The notes: generated by a model not told the origin, from the sequence alone. Shown: positions 8,134 to 16,772, numbered from the stretch's first letter. The stretch: DNA of 64,000 bases from Streptomyces sp. GS7 (GCF_009834125.1 NZ_CP047146.1:3589501-3653500), one strand, 5' to 3'. Translations and numbers: made by a program.

Positions 8134-8606
8134 TCATCCGGCTCGCCGGCCCGCCGCCCGTGTCCGCGGCGGCCGGCTGCCGTGCCACACGGCCGCGACG
8201 ACCAGGGCGCAGCCCGCCGCCTGGGCCGGGGTCGGGCGCTCCCCGATGGCGATGCCGAGCCCGAACGCGATCACCGGCTGCAACAGCAGGAGCGCGGCAC
8301 CGACGATCGGCGCCAGCCGCGGCAGCGCCGCCGCGATCAGCAGCCACGCCAGTACCTGGCCCACGAGCGCGAGGGTGACCAGCCAACCCCACGCCGGCCA
8401 GCCCCGATTCAGATCGACCCCGGTCCACAGCCCGCCCAGCACCCCCGCGGTCACGGCCGCCGCCGCGGTGGCGACGCACACGGGTGTGGCGGTGTGAGCC
8501 CGCCCGCCACCGAGCCGCATCAGGAACAGATACCCCGCGTACGCCACACCCGCTGCCGTCCCGTACGCCGCGCCCGCCACCGGATGGCCGCCCGGCTCGG
8601 GGCGCC
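8134..8606 (-). pseudogene. EamA/DMT-type transporter, C-terminal half only
   Basis: The frame reads AAYGTAAGVAYAGYLFLMRL, then ALVGQVLAWLLIAAALPRL, then VIAFGLGIAIGERPTPAQAA, which is the second EamA repeat of a ten-helix drug/metabolite exporter. The first repeat is missing; the frame instead runs upstream into a dehydrogenase fragment near 8607. Five helices alone should not transport, so this is a deletion relic. Confidence 0.65.
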
Positions 8607-8960
8607 CGATCGCGCCGGTGCGCGGCCAGTCGCCGAACCGCTCGATCCCTTCCGGGCGGGCTTCGGGGCCGTCGTCGGCGCTGTAGCCGCGCAGCGTGAA
8701 CTCCTTCAACAGGTTCTGGAAGTAGTCCAGTTCGGCCCCCGCCGGCCGGCCGGTACCGTGTGCGGCCAACTGCCCCGACAGGGCGCCGACCAGTACGAAG
8801 CGCGCTCCCTCGCGAGCCGCGGCGACCACACCGGGGTGTCGTGGTGGAGTTCGGCCATGAGCCGCTCGGCCTTGCGGCGCGACCCTGCGATGCCGATCAC
8901 CCAGCCGGCGCCCAGCAGCCGGGCGATCGGCCTGGCCATCGAGCCGATCACCGAACGACT
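8607..8960 (-). pseudogene. NADP-dependent medium-chain oxidoreductase, frameshifted fragment
   Basis: One frame (about 8951-8840) reads GSMARPIARLLGAGWVIGIA followed by GSRRKAERL, the cofactor-binding Rossmann segment. A different frame (about 8829-8607) reads REGARFVLVGALSG, then LDYFQNLLKEFTLRGYS, the later part of the same family (quinone/curcumin reductase type). The stretch normally between them is missing and the frame changes near 8835, so the gene is broken by deletion plus frameshift. Its end is fused in frame to the EamA relic. Confidence 0.6.
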
Positions 8961-9320
8961 CTCAATCGGTCCGTGCGGCAGGCCCGTGACTCTCTTTCCC
9001 ACCGCGCCTGTAACAACGGCTACGGGTGTGCCGTTCCCTGTCCGGTGCATAGCCGGTCGTGCAGAGCGTTCAGTGCGTTCCGGAACTCCGTCCCGGATCG
9101 GGGCTTGACGATGACTCCGCGAGGAATGGGGGGAATCACCAGGCTCCTGACGCTACCGTATTTGGGGAGCGCCACCTGCAGCACTCTCTATGAGAACTCC
9201 GTCAGGTCTTCCCGCTCGGGGTTTTGGCGAGCATGTTGGCCTGATGGATATGCATCAAGTCCAGGGTTTACGAGTCGAATCAGCAGCCCCGACTCGGGGG
9301 GCCGCCGCGCTCAGAGCCGC

Positions 9321-10064
9321 TCAGGCGAACTCGCTCAACGGCTCCGTGACCACTTCTTGCCACCGGTCTCGGTGGCCGTCGGCTTGCAGCCGGTAATAAA
9401 GGGTCTCCCGGCGCTCGTCACCGGCTGACCCGGCGTGGTCACCGATGTTGTGCGCGAGCAAGTAGTGAGCGAAGAGCACGCTGCCGGCCGGGCCGACTGC
9501 TTGCACCGGATCACCGAGTTCGATCTTCGGATACGGTCCGGGCGCCATGTCCTCAACTCGCGTGAGGGCATCTGCTCCCCGCTCGGCGAGGTACTGGCCA
9601 AACCTGAGATGAGTGCCAGGCCACAACCACAAGTTGCCCCGCCCGTGTGTCGTGTGATCAGTGAGCCACGCACCCGAGAGCAGCGTGAAAGTGCCCGGTC
9701 GGCCGTCAGGTTCCGTCGGCGTCAGCCCATCGACATGAGGCCCCCCTGGCCGGTGCGGCCATGGGGGGACTGTGGTAGCCACCTGCACGCCTTCCGGCCT
9801 CTGTATTCCGAGCCCATCACGGAGCAACTGCCTCGCCAACTCCTCAATCCTGGTCCGGAAGAAGAAGTCGAGCAGTGGATGCCCCTGCTCTCCGAACGGC
9901 CGGAAGATGAAGTGCGGGCCTACATGTCCCTCGGCGGGAGGTTGCTTCGCCAACATGGCCGCAACCACCTTGCGCCCGACGGCAACCTCCCGGGGAGTCA
10001 GCACGCCCGGAACCACGAGGTATCCCTGTTGGCGGAACGTCGTCCTCATGTCGTCAGTGATCAC
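9321..10064 (-). CDS. Phytanoyl-CoA dioxygenase family (PhyH) oxygenase
   Basis: 247 aa from GTG 10064 (VITDDMRTTFRQQGYLVVPG, the usual family start); ATG 10049 is the alternative. The Fe(II) ligands are visible as HVD in GGPHVDGLTP (about residue 109) and a distal His in LLAHNIGD (about 205); WLWPGTHLRF sits between. Such enzymes are 2-oxoglutarate and Fe(II)-dependent hydroxylases acting on lipids or secondary metabolites. No biosynthetic partner is adjacent. The open frame continues upstream antisense to the repeat gene, but that extension is not coding. Confidence 0.75.
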   Translation of the reverse strand: MITDDMRTTFRQQGYLVVPGVLTPREVAVGRKVVAAMLAKQPPAEGHVGPHFIFRPFGEQGHPLLDFFFRTRIEELARQLLRDGLGIQRPEGVQVATTVPPWPHRPGGPHVDGLTPTEPDGRPGTFTLLSGAWLTDHTTHGRGNLWLWPGTHLRFGQYLAERGADALTRVEDMAPGPYPKIELGDPVQAVGPAGSVLFAHYLLAHNIGDHAGSAGDERRETLYYRLQADGHRDRWQEVVTEPLSEFA

Positions 10065-10400
10065 AGCAGCCACCGCCCCAGTCCACCAACCGACCCTCCT
10101 GATCGGCAAGCGAATTGCCGCTGCGGACACGACGGACGAACGGGTTCCAGTCGAGACTGCACCTCCGGCTGAGCCAGGCTCGGAAGCTGGGCGCACTCGC
10201 ACACGGCCGGACCTGTACCGCCCCGCCCGACATCGTGCCCAGGCTCGCCGGCTGTCCCCATTCCCCCTCAGGCTCAGTCCAGGGCCACGAGGGTGCAACT
10301 TTGCCAGCCATTGGGGTGGGAAATCGGCGCGCCTGCGTGAAATCCGGCGTGCTGAGGTACTCATGTCGCGTCCGATTGCCCGCCGACCAGGAGAAACGCG
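10065..10400. other. Divergent intergenic region, no gene recognised
   Basis: 336 bp between the PhyH gene and the secreted repeat protein. Short open frames on both strands show no recognisable protein. AGGAGA at 10388-10393 is the ribosome site of the rightward gene. Confidence 0.4.
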
Positions 10401-10991
10401 ATGCGTAGGTACATAGGCCGTTCGCTTGCCGCTGCGGCGCTGGCCGCCGCGATGGTCGCCCCGCTCGCCGGCCAGGCCCAGGGTGTCCCTCAAGGCCAGG
10501 CCGTGGGGGTGAGCGGTGACCACGGCCGCGATCGGCGGCACGACGGATGTGATCAGTGTCGCGGTGACGGTGACGGTGACGGTGATGGCTTTGGCTTGGG
10601 CGGCGTCGACCCGAGGGGCGTCGGCGGAGGTGACCGCGAACGCGGTGACGGCCTGCGGCATTACGGGTGCGACGAGTGTCGCGGTGACGGTGACGGTGAC
10701 GGTGATGGCTTTGGCTTGGGCGGCGTCGACCCGGGAGGCGTCGGCGGAGATGACGGCGAACCCGGTGACGGCCAGCGGCACGACGGGTGCGATCAGTGCC
10801 GTGGCGACGACGATGGCCCTGGTCCGGGCGGCGTCGACCCGAGGGGCGTCGGCGGAGATGACGGCGACCGGGATGGCTTCGGTCTGGATGACCCCGGCCT
10901 GTTTTACGGGGCCGGCTCCACGCTGTTCGGTCTGGGACCGTTCGGCGTGGACCCGTTCGACCTCGGTGGGCCCCTGTTCGATTGGTTCTGA
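10401..10991 (+). CDS. Secreted Asp/Gly-rich tandem-repeat protein
   Basis: 196 aa from ATG 10401, 7 nt after AGGAGA. A clear signal peptide (MRR, then SLAAAALAAAMVAPLAG, cleavage near GQAQG) is followed by about three 40-residue repeats containing HDGCDQCRGDGDGDGDG and FGLGGVDPRGVGG, then a C-terminus rich in Phe, Gly and Pro. The Asp-Gly runs suggest metal (Ca2+) binding and the CxxC pairs disulfides or metal, but I know no family. The repeat DNA is also open in another plus frame and on the minus strand; I chose this frame because only it has start, ribosome site and signal peptide together. Confidence 0.55.
   Translation: MRRYIGRSLAAAALAAAMVAPLAGQAQGVPQGQAVGVSGDHGRDRRHDGCDQCRGDGDGDGDGFGLGGVDPRGVGGGDRERGDGLRHYGCDECRGDGDGDGDGFGLGGVDPGGVGGDDGEPGDGQRHDGCDQCRGDDDGPGPGGVDPRGVGGDDGDRDGFGLDDPGLFYGAGSTLFGLGPFGVDPFDLGGPLFDWF
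10538..10880 (+). repeat. Tandem 120-bp repeat, about three copies
   Basis: Copies begin at 10538, 10658 and 10778, exactly 120 bp apart (40 codons). Copies one and two are nearly identical over their first 80 bp. Copy three is shorter and more diverged in the Asp-Gly run. The period keeps the reading frame. Confidence 0.85.
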
Positions 10992-11171
10992 CCTGGGAGG
11001 CGCGCGGCCGGTGCCCGGCGCCCGGGGAAGCGGCTCAGACCGGGGGGCCCGCGGTCTCGCCCGGCGCCGCAGTTCCTTCTCTTCGGGGTCGCCGGCATCG
11101 GTCAGCGGCAGAGCCTCGGTGAAGCTGATCTGGGCGGGTTCGTACAGCGCGCCGCGCGCCTCGCGCTGGCG

Positions 11172-11240
11172 GCGGGACGGCCGAGCAGGCCGCGGTCCGG
11201 GAGACCTTGGAGGAGGACGGGCTGACGGTGGAGGCGTTGA
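11172..11240 (+). repeat. Direct-repeat relic, copy A
   Basis: This 69-bp segment matches 12274-12342 with about four differences, in the same orientation, on either side of the GNAT gene. In one frame it reads EQAAVRETLEEDGLTVEAL. It looks like the leftover end of a duplicated gene; looser similarity continues to the left (11119 onward). Confidence 0.7.
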
Positions 11241-11430
11241 TGGTGCGGGTCGTGGGTGGGTGGTTGCTGCCGAGGCGAGGCAGTCCTGTGAGGACCTTCG
11301 CGCATCTGGTTGCCGCATCATGGGATCTGCTCACGCAGGCGACAGCACTAGGACCGGTCGCCGCACAGTCGTTGCAGCACAGCGACTGCCGATTACCGAC
11401 GAGTCCCTGGTGTTCGGCAGGATGGGAGCC

Positions 11431-11964
11431 ATGACTGAGATCCGCACCCCCCGCCTCCTGCTCCGTCGCTGGCATGACGACGACCTCGTACCCATGGCCG
11501 ACATCAACGCGGACCCTCGGGTCATGCGCTGGATCGACGACGGCTCGGTGCGCGACCTGGACCACACGGCAGAGGCCATCGAGAGGTGGGAGGAGGAGTG
11601 GGATGAGGAGGGCTTCGGGCTCTTCGCCGTCGAGTTGCTGGCCTCGGGGGAACTGGCCGGCTTCACGGGGCTGTACGTGCCTGAGTTCCTGCCGGAGGTA
11701 GGGCCTGCCGTGGCGATCGGCTGGCGGCTCGGCTCGCAGTTCTGGGGCCAGGGATACGCGTCCGAAGCCGCCCAAGCCACGCTGGAGTTCGCGCTCCAGG
11801 ACCGTGGCCTCGACCACGTCATCAGCATCAGTCGGACGGGGGACACTGCCTCCGAGAACGTCATCCGCAAGCTCGGCATGGTGCTGGAGCGTGAGACGGC
11901 CCACCCGGTGTACGGCTTTCCGCTGCGCGTTCACACCATCGACCTCACCGAGTACCAGGCGTGA
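11431..11964 (+). CDS. GNAT family N-acetyltransferase (RimJ/RimL type)
   Basis: 177 aa. ATG 11431 is preferred over ATG 11422 because GGGAG precedes it. The family pattern is complete: TEIRTPRLLLRRWHDDDL at the N-terminus, the acetyl-CoA loop region WRLGSQFWGQGYASEAAQA (about 96-114), and ISRTGDTASENVIRKLGM (about 133-150), where the final helix binds cofactor. Enzymes of this subgroup acetylate protein N-termini, amino acids or small molecules; the substrate is not predictable. The gene is flanked by two direct-repeat relics and lies in a decayed stretch. Confidence 0.82.
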   Translation: MTEIRTPRLLLRRWHDDDLVPMADINADPRVMRWIDDGSVRDLDHTAEAIERWEEEWDEEGFGLFAVELLASGELAGFTGLYVPEFLPEVGPAVAIGWRLGSQFWGQGYASEAAQATLEFALQDRGLDHVISISRTGDTASENVIRKLGMVLERETAHPVYGFPLRVHTIDLTEYQA

Positions 11965-12583
11965 ACCAGCCGAGCCCTCGGATCATCACGAGACAGCCGA
12001 CTGCTGTCCCTACGTCCTCGACCGCACTGGTCGCCACGGAGTAGGACGCCCAGACGAAAGACACCGCTCTCTCGCCGTCACCTCATTCCGTTCATTCCGT
12101 GACGTTCACGCCGCGGTGAGCGCCGGGGCCGAGGCGACCGATGAGCTGCCGGCCGAATTCCGCAGCCGCACCGGACCGGTTCCTACCAGGTTCCCCCGGA
12201 CAAGCCGTAGTGCGCCGAGCGGTCGAAGAAGCCGATCTGCGCCGGCAGTTCCCGGCGGGCAGGGTCGAACGCGGCGGGACGACCGAGCAGGCCGCGGTCC
12301 GGGAGACCTTGGAGAAGGACGGGCTGACGGTGCAGGCGTTGCAGCTCCTCGGTGAGCGGGTGGACCCGAAGACTGGTCGGCTGATGTCGTCCACGTCGTG
12401 CAGCGTGGACTCGGGCGAGGCGCATGTCGCCGACGAAGAGGAGTGCGCCGAGGATGTGTGGGTCGCACACGGTCGGGTGGGACGTCGCTTGTGCGACGAG
12501 TGCCGTGCCAGAGCATTTAGTGATCGTTTATTGAGGCCCGGCAGGATGTGACGTGTCGAGAAGGATCCTTCACAGGGGACGGT
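11965..12583. other. Relic-bearing intergenic stretch
   Basis: About 620 bp without an intact gene. It holds repeat copy B (12274-12342) inside a longer damaged frame (about 12220-12530) reading EADLRRQFPAGRVERGGTTE and then EQAAVRETLEKDGLTVQAL. That frame has no credible start, so I call it a remnant of an unknown gene. Confidence 0.5.
12274..12342 (+). repeat. Direct-repeat relic, copy B
   Basis: Partner of 11172-11240, same strand, about 1.1 kb apart and bracketing the GNAT gene. Here the frame continues as LLGERVDPKTGRLM, so copy B keeps more of the original gene than copy A. Confidence 0.7.
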
Positions 12584-12892
12584 ATGGCCAAGCTGTATCT
12601 GGAGAAGCTCAAGTGCGTCACGACTGAGGGCTGGGGCGGCTTCGATGAGCCGAGGCTTGTCGTCCAGGATCGCGGCACCGTGTGGAATGGAACGGTGCTG
12701 GGAGATCGGATGTACACCGTCAAGTACGACTGCGACTTCACGGGGACGATTGCCGTCTCTCTCGGGAAGACCGGCGCCTCGGGTGGGGATGGCGGGCTCG
12801 GGGAGCAGTGGATTACGGATACGCCTGGTGAGCGCAGTCTGCGCTTCAGGGCGGATGGTGCTGAGTACAGGCTGCTGTACGCGGTGGAGTAG
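12584..12892 (+). CDS. Small beta-rich hypothetical protein
   Basis: 102 aa from ATG 12584 after AGGGGACGG. MAKLYLEKLKCVTTEGWGGF followed by DEPRLVV resembles small actinobacterial proteins in which a beta-strand-rich domain starts with a K-L-x-C-V-x-T-E-x-W-G-x-x-E-like signature and ends in alternating strands. No signal peptide or membrane helix. Function not known; it may be a C2-like or toxin-accessory domain (weak inference). Confidence 0.55.
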   Translation: MAKLYLEKLKCVTTEGWGGFDEPRLVVQDRGTVWNGTVLGDRMYTVKYDCDFTGTIAVSLGKTGASGGDGGLGEQWITDTPGERSLRFRADGAEYRLLYAVE

Positions 12893-13417
12893 GTGGCTCC
12901 ACCGGTAGCAGGTAGGACGCCCGCCGGCCCCGGATGGAGTCCTGGCGTGCAGAACGCAAGGCGTCCCCGCCCTTTCGGACGGGGGCTTCGTCGTCTCTGG
13001 CTCTGGCTCTGGTCAGTCGTCCGGCTCGTCGTCGACGTGCTGAGCCGCGTGCGGGCCGCTACGAGGTCGGGGCCGGTGAGGGGGTCCCAGCGGGGGTGCC
13101 TCCGTGGACCTGGTCGACGAGGTCGAGGACCTTCTTGCGGAGTTCGGTCTCGGTCTGTCTTTGGGCGTCGGTCCAGCCAGGCGAGGCGTCGCGGTGGCGT
13201 TCGAGCCAGTGGCCTTCACCGGGCTTGTGGTGCCGGCCGTCCATGGCTTCGGGGAGAAGGTACCGGCCCATCGGGTGATGTGGCGTTAATACGACTGGCG
13301 TGGAGGAATGCCTTTCGTCGAATCCACTCCGCCTCGGGGCACTCTCATCACGACCTCACGCGTGTCACGTGTACGCACCGATGCGGCCCGCGATCGGAAA
13401 GAGAGGAAGGGCCTGCC
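12893..13417. other. Intergenic stretch, possible remnant on the minus strand
   Basis: About 525 bp. A minus-strand frame at 13059-13271 reads EGHWLERHRDASPGWTD and then ELRKKVLDLVDQVH, which looks protein-like, but its ATG at 13271 has no ribosome site and the C-terminus is low complexity. I cannot assign a family and treat it as a possible fragment. Confidence 0.3.
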
Positions 13418-13585
13418 ATGCGGCGCCATCTCCGGATCCTGACCGTCTCCGCCATGCTCACCCTGCTCACCTTCGGCTTGGCCGCGCCGGCCCAGGCCGG
13501 GGGTTCGGGCAGTAAATCCCCGCTCGCGACCGTCCTTACCAGCGTGCCCGTCGTCGGCCACCTCCTTGACGGGCTCAATGGTTGA
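13418..13585 (+). CDS. Tiny secreted protein
   Basis: 55 aa from ATG 13418 after GAGAGGAAGGG. A textbook signal peptide (MRRHLRILTVSAMLTLLTFG, cleavage near APAQA-G) leaves a mature peptide of about 28 residues, KSPLATVLTSVPVVGHLLDG, amphipathic and without Cys. It overlaps the next secreted-protein gene by 8 bp, so the two are probably made together. Streptomyces makes many small exported surface peptides of this size; no family assigned. Confidence 0.6.
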   Translation: MRRHLRILTVSAMLTLLTFGLAAPAQAGGSGSKSPLATVLTSVPVVGHLLDGLNG

Positions 13586-13964
13586 GCAGCCGAGGGTGAG
13601 GGCACTCGCCACGGCGCTCGGGCTCACCCTCACCGCCTTCGGCGCCGGCCTGGCAACTGCCGCCCCCGCATTCGCTGGTGGCATCATCGCGGCCCGCTCC
13701 CCGGCCATCACCAACGCATGCGCCAACGATCACACGGCCGCGCGGACGACAGACCGGACAGCCCATGGCACCGGAACAGTCGAAGACCGCCGCGCCGCAA
13801 CGCCCATCGTCAGCGCTCTCAACCAGTGCGGTGGAGCGGTTGTTCCCCTGCCGGACAGGCATCACTTCGTCACCAGGGGCATGACCACCAAACCGTGCCT
13901 CCTCGTGACCTCCGATCAATGTACGACCCGTGAGAGAGGACCTCTTCTGGGAGGTCTGCTCTGA
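13578..13964 (+). CDS. Small secreted protein, rodlin/chaplin-like size and context
   Basis: 128 aa from ATG 13578, overlapping the previous stop; GTG 13593 is an alternative. Signal peptide: LATALGLTLTAFGAGLATAA, cleavage near APAFA-G. The mature part has ITNACAND, LNQCGGAVVPLP and TTKPCLL, four Cys in all, a pattern seen in small hydrophobic exported Streptomyces proteins. It is not a true chaplin (no GN-rich chaplin core). The late part, from about RHHFVTRGM on, may have drifted because the gene sits beside degraded DNA. Confidence 0.5.
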   Translation: MVEQPRVRALATALGLTLTAFGAGLATAAPAFAGGIIAARSPAITNACANDHTAARTTDRTAHGTGTVEDRRAATPIVSALNQCGGAVVPLPDRHHFVTRGMTTKPCLLVTSDQCTTRERGPLLGGLL

Positions 13965-14009
13965 CGCCCTGACGTCCTTGAAGCCCCGCTGACCCGCTGC
14001 TGCCGGCGC

Positions 14010-14545
14010 CGGGTTGGTCGATCCACCGTTGTTGGTCGTGGGAACTGATGGTGAGTCCGCGGCGTTCGATGGCTGGCCGGCCGGTTGGTCCCATAGCCGG
14101 TGGGCGGTTTCGGCTTCGTCCCAGAGGCGTCGTGGCCCGTGCTGGGAGACGCGGAAGGGTTTGGTCTGCTTGCCGTCGTCGTCGACGGCTGCCCATGAGG
14201 TGGCGTGGTCGTCGGCGAGCCTGGAGCCGGGTGTGGGCTTCGGTGGTGTCCGGGTCCCAGGAGCGTCAGATGTCGGGGGCGCGGATGCCGATGGCGAGCT
14301 GGGCGTCGAGGTCGTGGCAGGCGACGTCCCAGGGCGACAGGGCGGTGCTGGACTCTGCGGGGACCTGCCCGTCCCTGAGCAGGTCGCGCTCACGCTCGAC
14401 GTCGACGCTGGCCGCGCGTGACCATGTAGGCGCCGTAGGGGGCGAACGTGCCGGTGGCGGCGGTGTCGTCGGCTCGGCGGGTGAGGGCGAGGGTGCCGTA
14501 GGTGATCACCACGCGGTGCTGCGCCGCGGCACCCGGCGGAGCGCT
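14010..14545 (-). pseudogene. FxLD-type protein-L-isoaspartate methyltransferase, C-terminal half, frameshifted
   Basis: Pieces of one protein family read in order on the minus strand but in several frames: GTLALTRRADDTAATGTFAP (about 14510), then VERERDLLRDGQVPAESSTA (about 14390), DLDAQLAIGIRAPDI (about 14300), SWAAVDDDGKQTKPFRVSQH followed by GPRRLWDEAETA (about 14190-14110), then GRPAIERRGLTISS (about 14080). This is the C-terminal region of methyltransferases of the FxLD / ATP-grasp peptide systems. At least two frameshifts and loss of the N-terminal catalytic half make it dead. No peptide precursor or ATP-grasp partner is next to it. Confidence 0.6.
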
Positions 14546-14809
14546 TCGGCTCATTCCGCGGGTACGGGGCGGCCGAGTTGCTTGTCGCGCTCTGCCACGA
14601 GTCGTTCAGCCCCGGTGGATTGGAGGGCACCCGCATGGGTCGCTTGTGGTCGGGCTTGTGCGGACGGCCCGTGGCCAGGACCGTCGCGACGGTATGAGCG
14701 GCGGCGACGAACCGCGGAAGGGGCGCGGACGTCTTGGAGTTACTGCGGTTGTAGGCGCGTTGTCGTCGGGGGCCGACGGACTGTGATCGACGAGGTATGC
14801 CGTTTCTGT

Positions 14810-15531
14810 GGGGTGTCCGCAGGGCGGTGGGCTGACGCCTGAACGGCAGGGGTTTCGCGAGCGGATTCGGTTGGAGGCCGCGGAGCGGTTCAGCGGCGCG
14901 ACGATGCGACAGTGGCGGGATGGGTGAAGGAGATCTGGCCGTCCGCGGAAGCACCGCGGCGGCGCTCGACGCCTCCCTCGTCTTCGAGGATGAGGCCGGC
15001 TTCTCGATGACGCCGCCGACCGCCCGCACGTGGTCTCGCTGCGGGACCACCCCCATCGTCACGGTCCGGGGACGCTCTCAGCGCCGTATCTCCATCGCTG
15101 CCCTGGCCTGCTACAAGCCAGGCCAACGCTCCCGCCTCATCTACCGGCAGACGGCCCGTCCGGACCACAAGACCAGTAGGCGCCGAAGCTTCGCCTGGGC
15201 CGACTACCGAGGCCTGCTCATCGCGGCCCACCAGCAACTCGGCAAGCCGATCGTCCTGGTATGGGACGACCTCAATGTCCACAAGGACGCACGGTTGCGC
15301 GTTTTCATCGACGCCCAGGACCGGATAACCGTCCATTACCTGCCGCCCTATGCGCCGCAGCGCAACCCGGTCGAAGGCATCTGGTCCCTGCTCCGCCGCC
15401 GCTGCCAGGCCAACGCCGCTTTCACGGACCCCGTGCACCTCATGTGCGCTCTCCGGCGGGGCCTGCGCCTGGTCCAGTACCGACCCGACCTCATCAACGG
15501 ATGCCTCGTAGGCACCGGACCCACTGCTTGA
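14810..15531 (+). pseudogene. IS630-family transposase remnant
   Basis: The N-terminal HTH segment (GLTPERQGFRERIRLEAAER, about 14825-14885) is followed after a deletion by RDDATVAGWVKEIWPSAEA (about 14902-14958), then a frameshift, then a good DDE half: VFEDEAGFSMTPPTARTW, VLVWDDLNVHKDARL and PYAPQRNPVEGIWSLLRRR. The catalytic D, D and E are all present, but the deletion and frameshift should prevent a working enzyme. I could not find convincing terminal inverted repeats. Confidence 0.75.
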
Positions 15532-15608
15532 TCGGCAAGATGACGGCGTCCCAGCCGAACGACCCTGCTGGGGTCTGCCTCTGTGAGCACCCTTAAGATC
15601 CGGTGTTC

Positions 15609-16772
15609 ATGGGTATGGGGGAAACGGAGCGCGACCGTAACGGGTGGCGCGGGGTGTCGGCGGCTCAGCGTGCAGCCTCGGCCGTCCTGGGCGGGATGGC
15701 GGCACTGACCGTGCTGGGCGTGGTGTTCGTCGTGCTACCGGGTGTGGTGGTCGATCACGATCTCGCCGGGGCGCACATCGCCCCGCAGGACCGACTGAAC
15801 GCGGTCAACAGCGTCCGCACGATGCTACTGCAGGCGGTCGGCGGCCTGGTCGTCCTCTTTGGCGCGTACGCCACCTGGCGGCAGCTACGGGTCAGCCAGG
15901 ACAGCCTGCGCGCCACACAGGAGGGCCACGTCACCGACCGGTTCAGCCGCGCGGTCGACCAGCTCGGCAGCGACAAACTGGATGTGCGCATCGGCGCGCT
16001 CCACGCCCTGTGGCGGATCGCGGAGCACTCGGTCCGGGACCGTGATGCCGTCATCTCGATCCAGGCTGCCTATCTGCGCACGCACCTGCCCTGGCCGCCC
16101 ACTGGGCCGGACGGTCCGGCGGCAGAGGTGCCAGTCAACGACGTTGCGCCGCTGGAGACCCGCGCCGCCGACGCCCAGGTGGCGCTGACCGGCCTCGGCG
16201 TGCTGTGCGAGCACCGAGAGCAGTCCTGGGTCAACCTCAGCGTCACCGATCTGCGCCGAGCCGACTGCGACGGGCTGTGGCTGCCCGAGGTCAACCTCGA
16301 CCGCGCCTGTATGGAGGCGGCGAGCCTCTACCACGCCAACCTCACTCAGGCGTCCCTGGTCTCGGTCAACCTGCGGCACGCCGACCTCAAGACCGCGATC
16401 CTGCGTCGCACCCGCTGTGTCCTGTCCGACCTGCGCGGTGCGCGACTGGTCGAAACCGATCTGCACGAGGGCGACTTCACCGGGGCCGACCTACGCGAGG
16501 CGAACCTGCGCAAGGCCGACGCGGCTGGCGCGGTCTTCCACCAGGCCGATCTGCGCCAGGCCGACCTGCGCGGCACCGACCTGAGCACAGCCGACCTGAC
16601 CCAGGCGCAGCTGGACGGTGCCCTGGCCAGCGAGCACACCAACTGGCCTGCCGGCTTCGACCCCGCGACCGCCGGCGTCGTTGTCACCGAGGACCCCGGC
16701 CCCGAGCCTGCGCCCCTGCTCCAACCGCCGGCGTTGGCCACGCACCACCCACCCCTACGCTCGCGCCCTTGA
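15609..16772 (+). CDS. Membrane-anchored pentapeptide-repeat protein
   Basis: 387 aa; GTG 15603, ATG 15609 and ATG 15615 are all possible and none has a strong ribosome site. Two N-terminal hydrophobic helices (GGMAALTVLGVVFVVLPGVV and MLLQAVGGLVVLFGAYATW) are followed by a conserved block RFSRAVDQLGSDKLDVRIGA, then from about 205 to 340 pentapeptide repeats of the A(D/N)Lxx kind (ADLREANLRKADAAGAVF, QADLRQADLRGTDLSTADL), forming a quadrilateral beta-helix. Some pentapeptide proteins mimic DNA and protect gyrase, but the membrane-anchored actinobacterial group has no known role. Confidence 0.8.
   Translation: MGMGETERDRNGWRGVSAAQRAASAVLGGMAALTVLGVVFVVLPGVVVDHDLAGAHIAPQDRLNAVNSVRTMLLQAVGGLVVLFGAYATWRQLRVSQDSLRATQEGHVTDRFSRAVDQLGSDKLDVRIGALHALWRIAEHSVRDRDAVISIQAAYLRTHLPWPPTGPDGPAAEVPVNDVAPLETRAADAQVALTGLGVLCEHREQSWVNLSVTDLRRADCDGLWLPEVNLDRACMEAASLYHANLTQASLVSVNLRHADLKTAILRRTRCVLSDLRGARLVETDLHEGDFTGADLREANLRKADAAGAVFHQADLRQADLRGTDLSTADLTQAQLDGALASEHTNWPAGFDPATAGVVVTEDPGPEPAPLLQPPALATHHPPLRSRP

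Noticed and set aside
10538..10880. Regular repeats that might suggest a CRISPR array
   Set aside because: The 120-bp units are coding and contiguous without unique spacers of equal length; no cas genes are present.
9321..11321. A 666-aa minus-strand frame ending in the PhyH protein
   Set aside because: Upstream of about 10064 it is antisense to the secreted repeat gene and shows only repeat-derived Val/Thr/Ala runs and low complexity, with no start signals.
10516..11964. A 482-aa plus-strand frame joining hydrophobic repeats to the GNAT domain
   Set aside because: The hydrophobic repeats are another frame of the 120-bp repeat; the GNAT gene has its own start at 11431 with a ribosome site.
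13575..15062. A 495-aa minus-strand frame
   Set aside because: It is antisense to the IS630 remnant and the secreted protein; only a middle segment belongs to the frameshifted methyltransferase relic.
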